From Echinicola marina (GTDB lineage: Bacteria > Bacteroidota > Bacteroidia > Cytophagales > Cyclobacteriaceae): a stretch of DNA of 64,000 bases. The stretch spans positions 5,535,001 through 5,599,000 of the forward strand of contig NZ_CP080025.1 in the NCBI RefSeq assembly GCF_020463795.1, in the 5' to 3' direction. The stretch's first letter is position 1, and every line of letters begins with the position of its first letter. Position numbers and translations under genes: made by a program. Shown piece by piece: positions 62,283 through 64,000 of the stretch. The notes beneath the pieces were generated by a model. That model was not told the DNA's origin. It did no database searches and saw only the letters and a list, made by a program, of their open reading frames with translations.

Positions 62283-63534
62283 ATTTTTTACCCCACATTC
62301 TTTGAAGATTTTTCCGAAGATCATTTTCTCGAGCATTCTTACCCGGATCATACAACTTTTGCCCCTTCAACTTATCCGGCATAAATTCTTCCTCCACAAA
62401 ATTCCCTTCGTAGTCATGGGCATATTTATACCCTTTACCATAATTCAGATCCTTCATCAATTTTGTCGGAGCATTCCTAAGATGTATAGGGACAGGCAAA
62501 TCTCCGTCCTGACGAACAATAGCCTGGGCCCTATTGATCGCCATATAGCTGGCATTGCTCTTAGCAGAACTGGCCAAATAAGTCACACACTGGGAAAGAA
62601 TAATTCTTGCTTCTGGATAACCTATTATTTTCACCGCATCAAAGCAATTTGTAGCCAAAAGTAGCGCATTGGGATTGGCATTCCCAATATCCTCAGAAGC
62701 CAATATCACTAACCTCCTGGCGATAAACTTCACATCCTCACCTCCCTCAATCATCCTTGCCAGCCAATAAACTGCAGCATTGGGATCCGATCCCCTGATC
62801 GACTTGATAAACGCTGAAATAATATCATAATGCTGTTCTCCCGATTTATCATATATCGCTACCTTTTGTTGTGCAATTTCAGTCACCTTCTCATTGGTCA
62901 CCACTATAGGATCTTCAGGAATGGCATTGATGACTATTTCCAAAAGATTCAGCAGCTTTCTTCCATCTCCACCAGATAACCTCAACAAGGCCTCTGTTTC
63001 CTTTAGCTGGACATTTTTATTCTTCAAAAGCACATCTTCCTTCAATGCCTGTACTATCATGGCTTCCAAATCCTCCCTCTCAAGAGAATTAAGCGTAAAC
63101 ACCTGACACCTTGACAACAAGGCCGCATTGACTTCAAATGAAGGATTTTCTGTGGTAGCACCAATTAACCTGATCTGCCCTTTCTCCACGGCTCCCAATA
63201 GCGCATCTTGCTGAGATTTATTGAAACGGTGAATCTCATCGATAAACAATACCACTCCCTGTTGAAAACGTGCTTTTTCTATCACTCCCCTAATATCCTT
63301 GACGCCAGCACTAATTGCACTCAAAGTATAAAAAGGTGCTTTCACCTCATTGGCAATGATATTGGCGATTGTGGTCTTACCTACCCCTGGCGGGCCCCAA
63401 AGAATCAGTGAAGGTACCGTTCCCGATTTTATGGCCCTATATAAAAAAGTATTGGGAGCGCTAAGATGGGACTGCCCAATCAGGTCCTCCAACCTCACTG
63501 GCCTCATTCTTTCTGCTAATGGCTCTTGACTCAT
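62272..63534 (-). CDS. rarA: Replication-associated recombination protein A (AAA+ ATPase)
   Basis: This 420-residue clamp-loader-like ATPase acts at stalled replication forks. It has EPLAERMRPVRLEDLIGQSH, Walker A GPPGVGKTTIANIIANE, Walker B VVLFIDEIHRFNKSQQDALL, the sensor block IGATTENPSFEVNAALLSRC and the arginine-finger region. The C-terminal MgsA domain reads AAVYWLARMIEGGEDVKFIA, then RRLVILASEDIGNANPNALL. Length is normal. It ends in a terminator shared with the pth operon. Confidence 0.96.
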   Translation of the reverse strand: MSQEPLAERMRPVRLEDLIGQSHLSAPNTFLYRAIKSGTVPSLILWGPPGVGKTTIANIIANEVKAPFYTLSAISAGVKDIRGVIEKARFQQGVVLFIDEIHRFNKSQQDALLGAVEKGQIRLIGATTENPSFEVNAALLSRCQVFTLNSLEREDLEAMIVQALKEDVLLKNKNVQLKETEALLRLSGGDGRKLLNLLEIVINAIPEDPIVVTNEKVTEIAQQKVAIYDKSGEQHYDIISAFIKSIRGSDPNAAVYWLARMIEGGEDVKFIARRLVILASEDIGNANPNALLLATNCFDAVKIIGYPEARIILSQCVTYLASSAKSNASYMAINRAQAIVRQDGDLPVPIHLRNAPTKLMKDLNYGKGYKYAHDYEGNFVEEEFMPDKLKGQKLYDPGKNARENDLRKNLQRMWGKKYGY

Positions 63535-63550
63535 GCTCTTAATAATATGT

Positions 63551-64000
63551 TTATGAAGGCAAAAACTTCCTTTTAAATTCTTCTAAATGCACATCGGTAA
63601 AATCCATATGTGTCACAAATCGGACCTGATCTTTTCCAAACTGTACAGCTCTAATCCCCTTCAAAGCAAAGTCACTTAATAGCTGCTTTGGGCTAAGCCC
63701 TTCCAACTTCGCTATTACAATATTAGTATGGACTGGAAGGATTTCAGAAATGTTTGGGTGCTGTTGCAATAAGCTGCCCAGAACCTTTGCCCGACGATGA
63801 TCTTCTGCAAGTCTCTCCACATGATGGTCCAAAGCATAAATACCTGCAGCTGCCAGATATCCGGCCTGACGCATCCCTCCCCCCATTGATTTCCTTATTC
63901 TTCTTGCTCTTTTAACGGTCTCCTTATCGCCTAATAAAACAGAACCAACAGGACAGCCTAAACCTTTGCTAAGACAGACTGAAATGGTATCAAACATGGT
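63551..64000 (-). CDS. Low-specificity L-threonine aldolase-like enzyme (C-terminal part, cut by window edge)
   Basis: This pyridoxal-phosphate enzyme splits threonine/allo-threonine into glycine and acetaldehyde. About 150 C-terminal residues are in the window. FDTISVCLSKGLGCPVGSVL carries the PLP lysine (SKGLG). It continues with RIRKSMGGGMRQAGYLAAAG, YALDHHVERLAEDHRRA and VHTNIVIAKLEGL. The start of the protein lies beyond 64000; the ATG at 63997 is internal. It lies 16 bp after the rarA start on the same strand, so it is transcribed ahead of rarA. Confidence 0.9.
   Translation of the reverse strand, partial: TMFDTISVCLSKGLGCPVGSVLLGDKETVKRARRIRKSMGGGMRQAGYLAAAGIYALDHHVERLAEDHRRAKVLGSLLQQHPNISEILPVHTNIVIAKLEGLSPKQLLSDFALKGIRAVQFGKDQVRFVTHMDFTDVHLEEFKRKFLPS

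Noticed and set aside
1-64000. CRISPR arrays, tRNA genes, insertion sequences, attachment sites or an origin
   Set aside because: No regular spacer-repeat pattern, cloverleaf, transposase frame or paired flanking repeats were seen by eye.

Overview
The window reads as a chromosomal segment of a Bacteroidota member, most likely Cytophagales and probably the Cyclobacteriaceae (Cyclobacterium, Echinicola or Algoriphagus type). The assignment is inferred from paired SusC/SusD outer-membrane systems, a dense run of secreted glycoside hydrolases, several promoter -7 boxes of the TAnnTTTG type, and moderate GC. No tRNA, rRNA, CRISPR array, insertion sequence or phage gene was seen.

Region A (about 1-21000, minus strand) is a polysaccharide utilisation locus. 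In transcription order it holds SusD, a DUF5004-like lipoprotein, a DUF4961-like protein, SusC, SusD, SusC, a GH92 alpha-mannosidase, a ROK protein, a type I sulfatase, a LacI-type regulator, an MFS sugar porter and a GH2 enzyme cut by the window edge. The order is odd: it starts with an unpaired SusD and ends with an unpaired SusC. A divergent lgt gene follows at 21403-22254.

Region B (22217-32514, minus strand) is a compact operon: a GH38-like mannosidase with altered metal-site residues, a second GH92, an SGNH hydrolase, a GH78 alpha-rhamnosidase-like enzyme and a sialate O-acetylesterase-like esterase. A 16-bp near-palindrome (consensus WGCTAAAACGWWTAAN) occurs in the intergenic regions ahead of the SusD-led operon, the GH38-led operon and the GH2 gene. 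It sits against -7-like boxes, so the LacI protein encoded in region A probably controls all three units as one regulon. The enzyme set suggests a sulfated or acylated alpha-mannose-rich glycan that also carries rhamnose, possibly an algal or diatom mannan.

Region C (33151-53733) is a second set of glycan genes without its own SusC/SusD: GH127, a GntR regulator, GH29 fucosidase, GH27 alpha-galactosidase, a GH20 remnant, GH2, a UlaG-like metallo-hydrolase, a DUF5107/TPR protein with an MFS porter and a divergent AraC regulator, a GH43 and a GH105. A 20-bp operator made of two 10-bp direct repeats lies at the promoters of both GH127 and the GntR gene. Several units end in clear intrinsic terminators.

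Region D (54089-64000) is mostly ordinary chromosome: a DUF4136 lipoprotein and a small beta-barrel, a small multidrug export family protein, aminopeptidase P, an O/P-type porin, prs-rplY, pth, a thiamine-binding family protein, rarA and a partial threonine aldolase.
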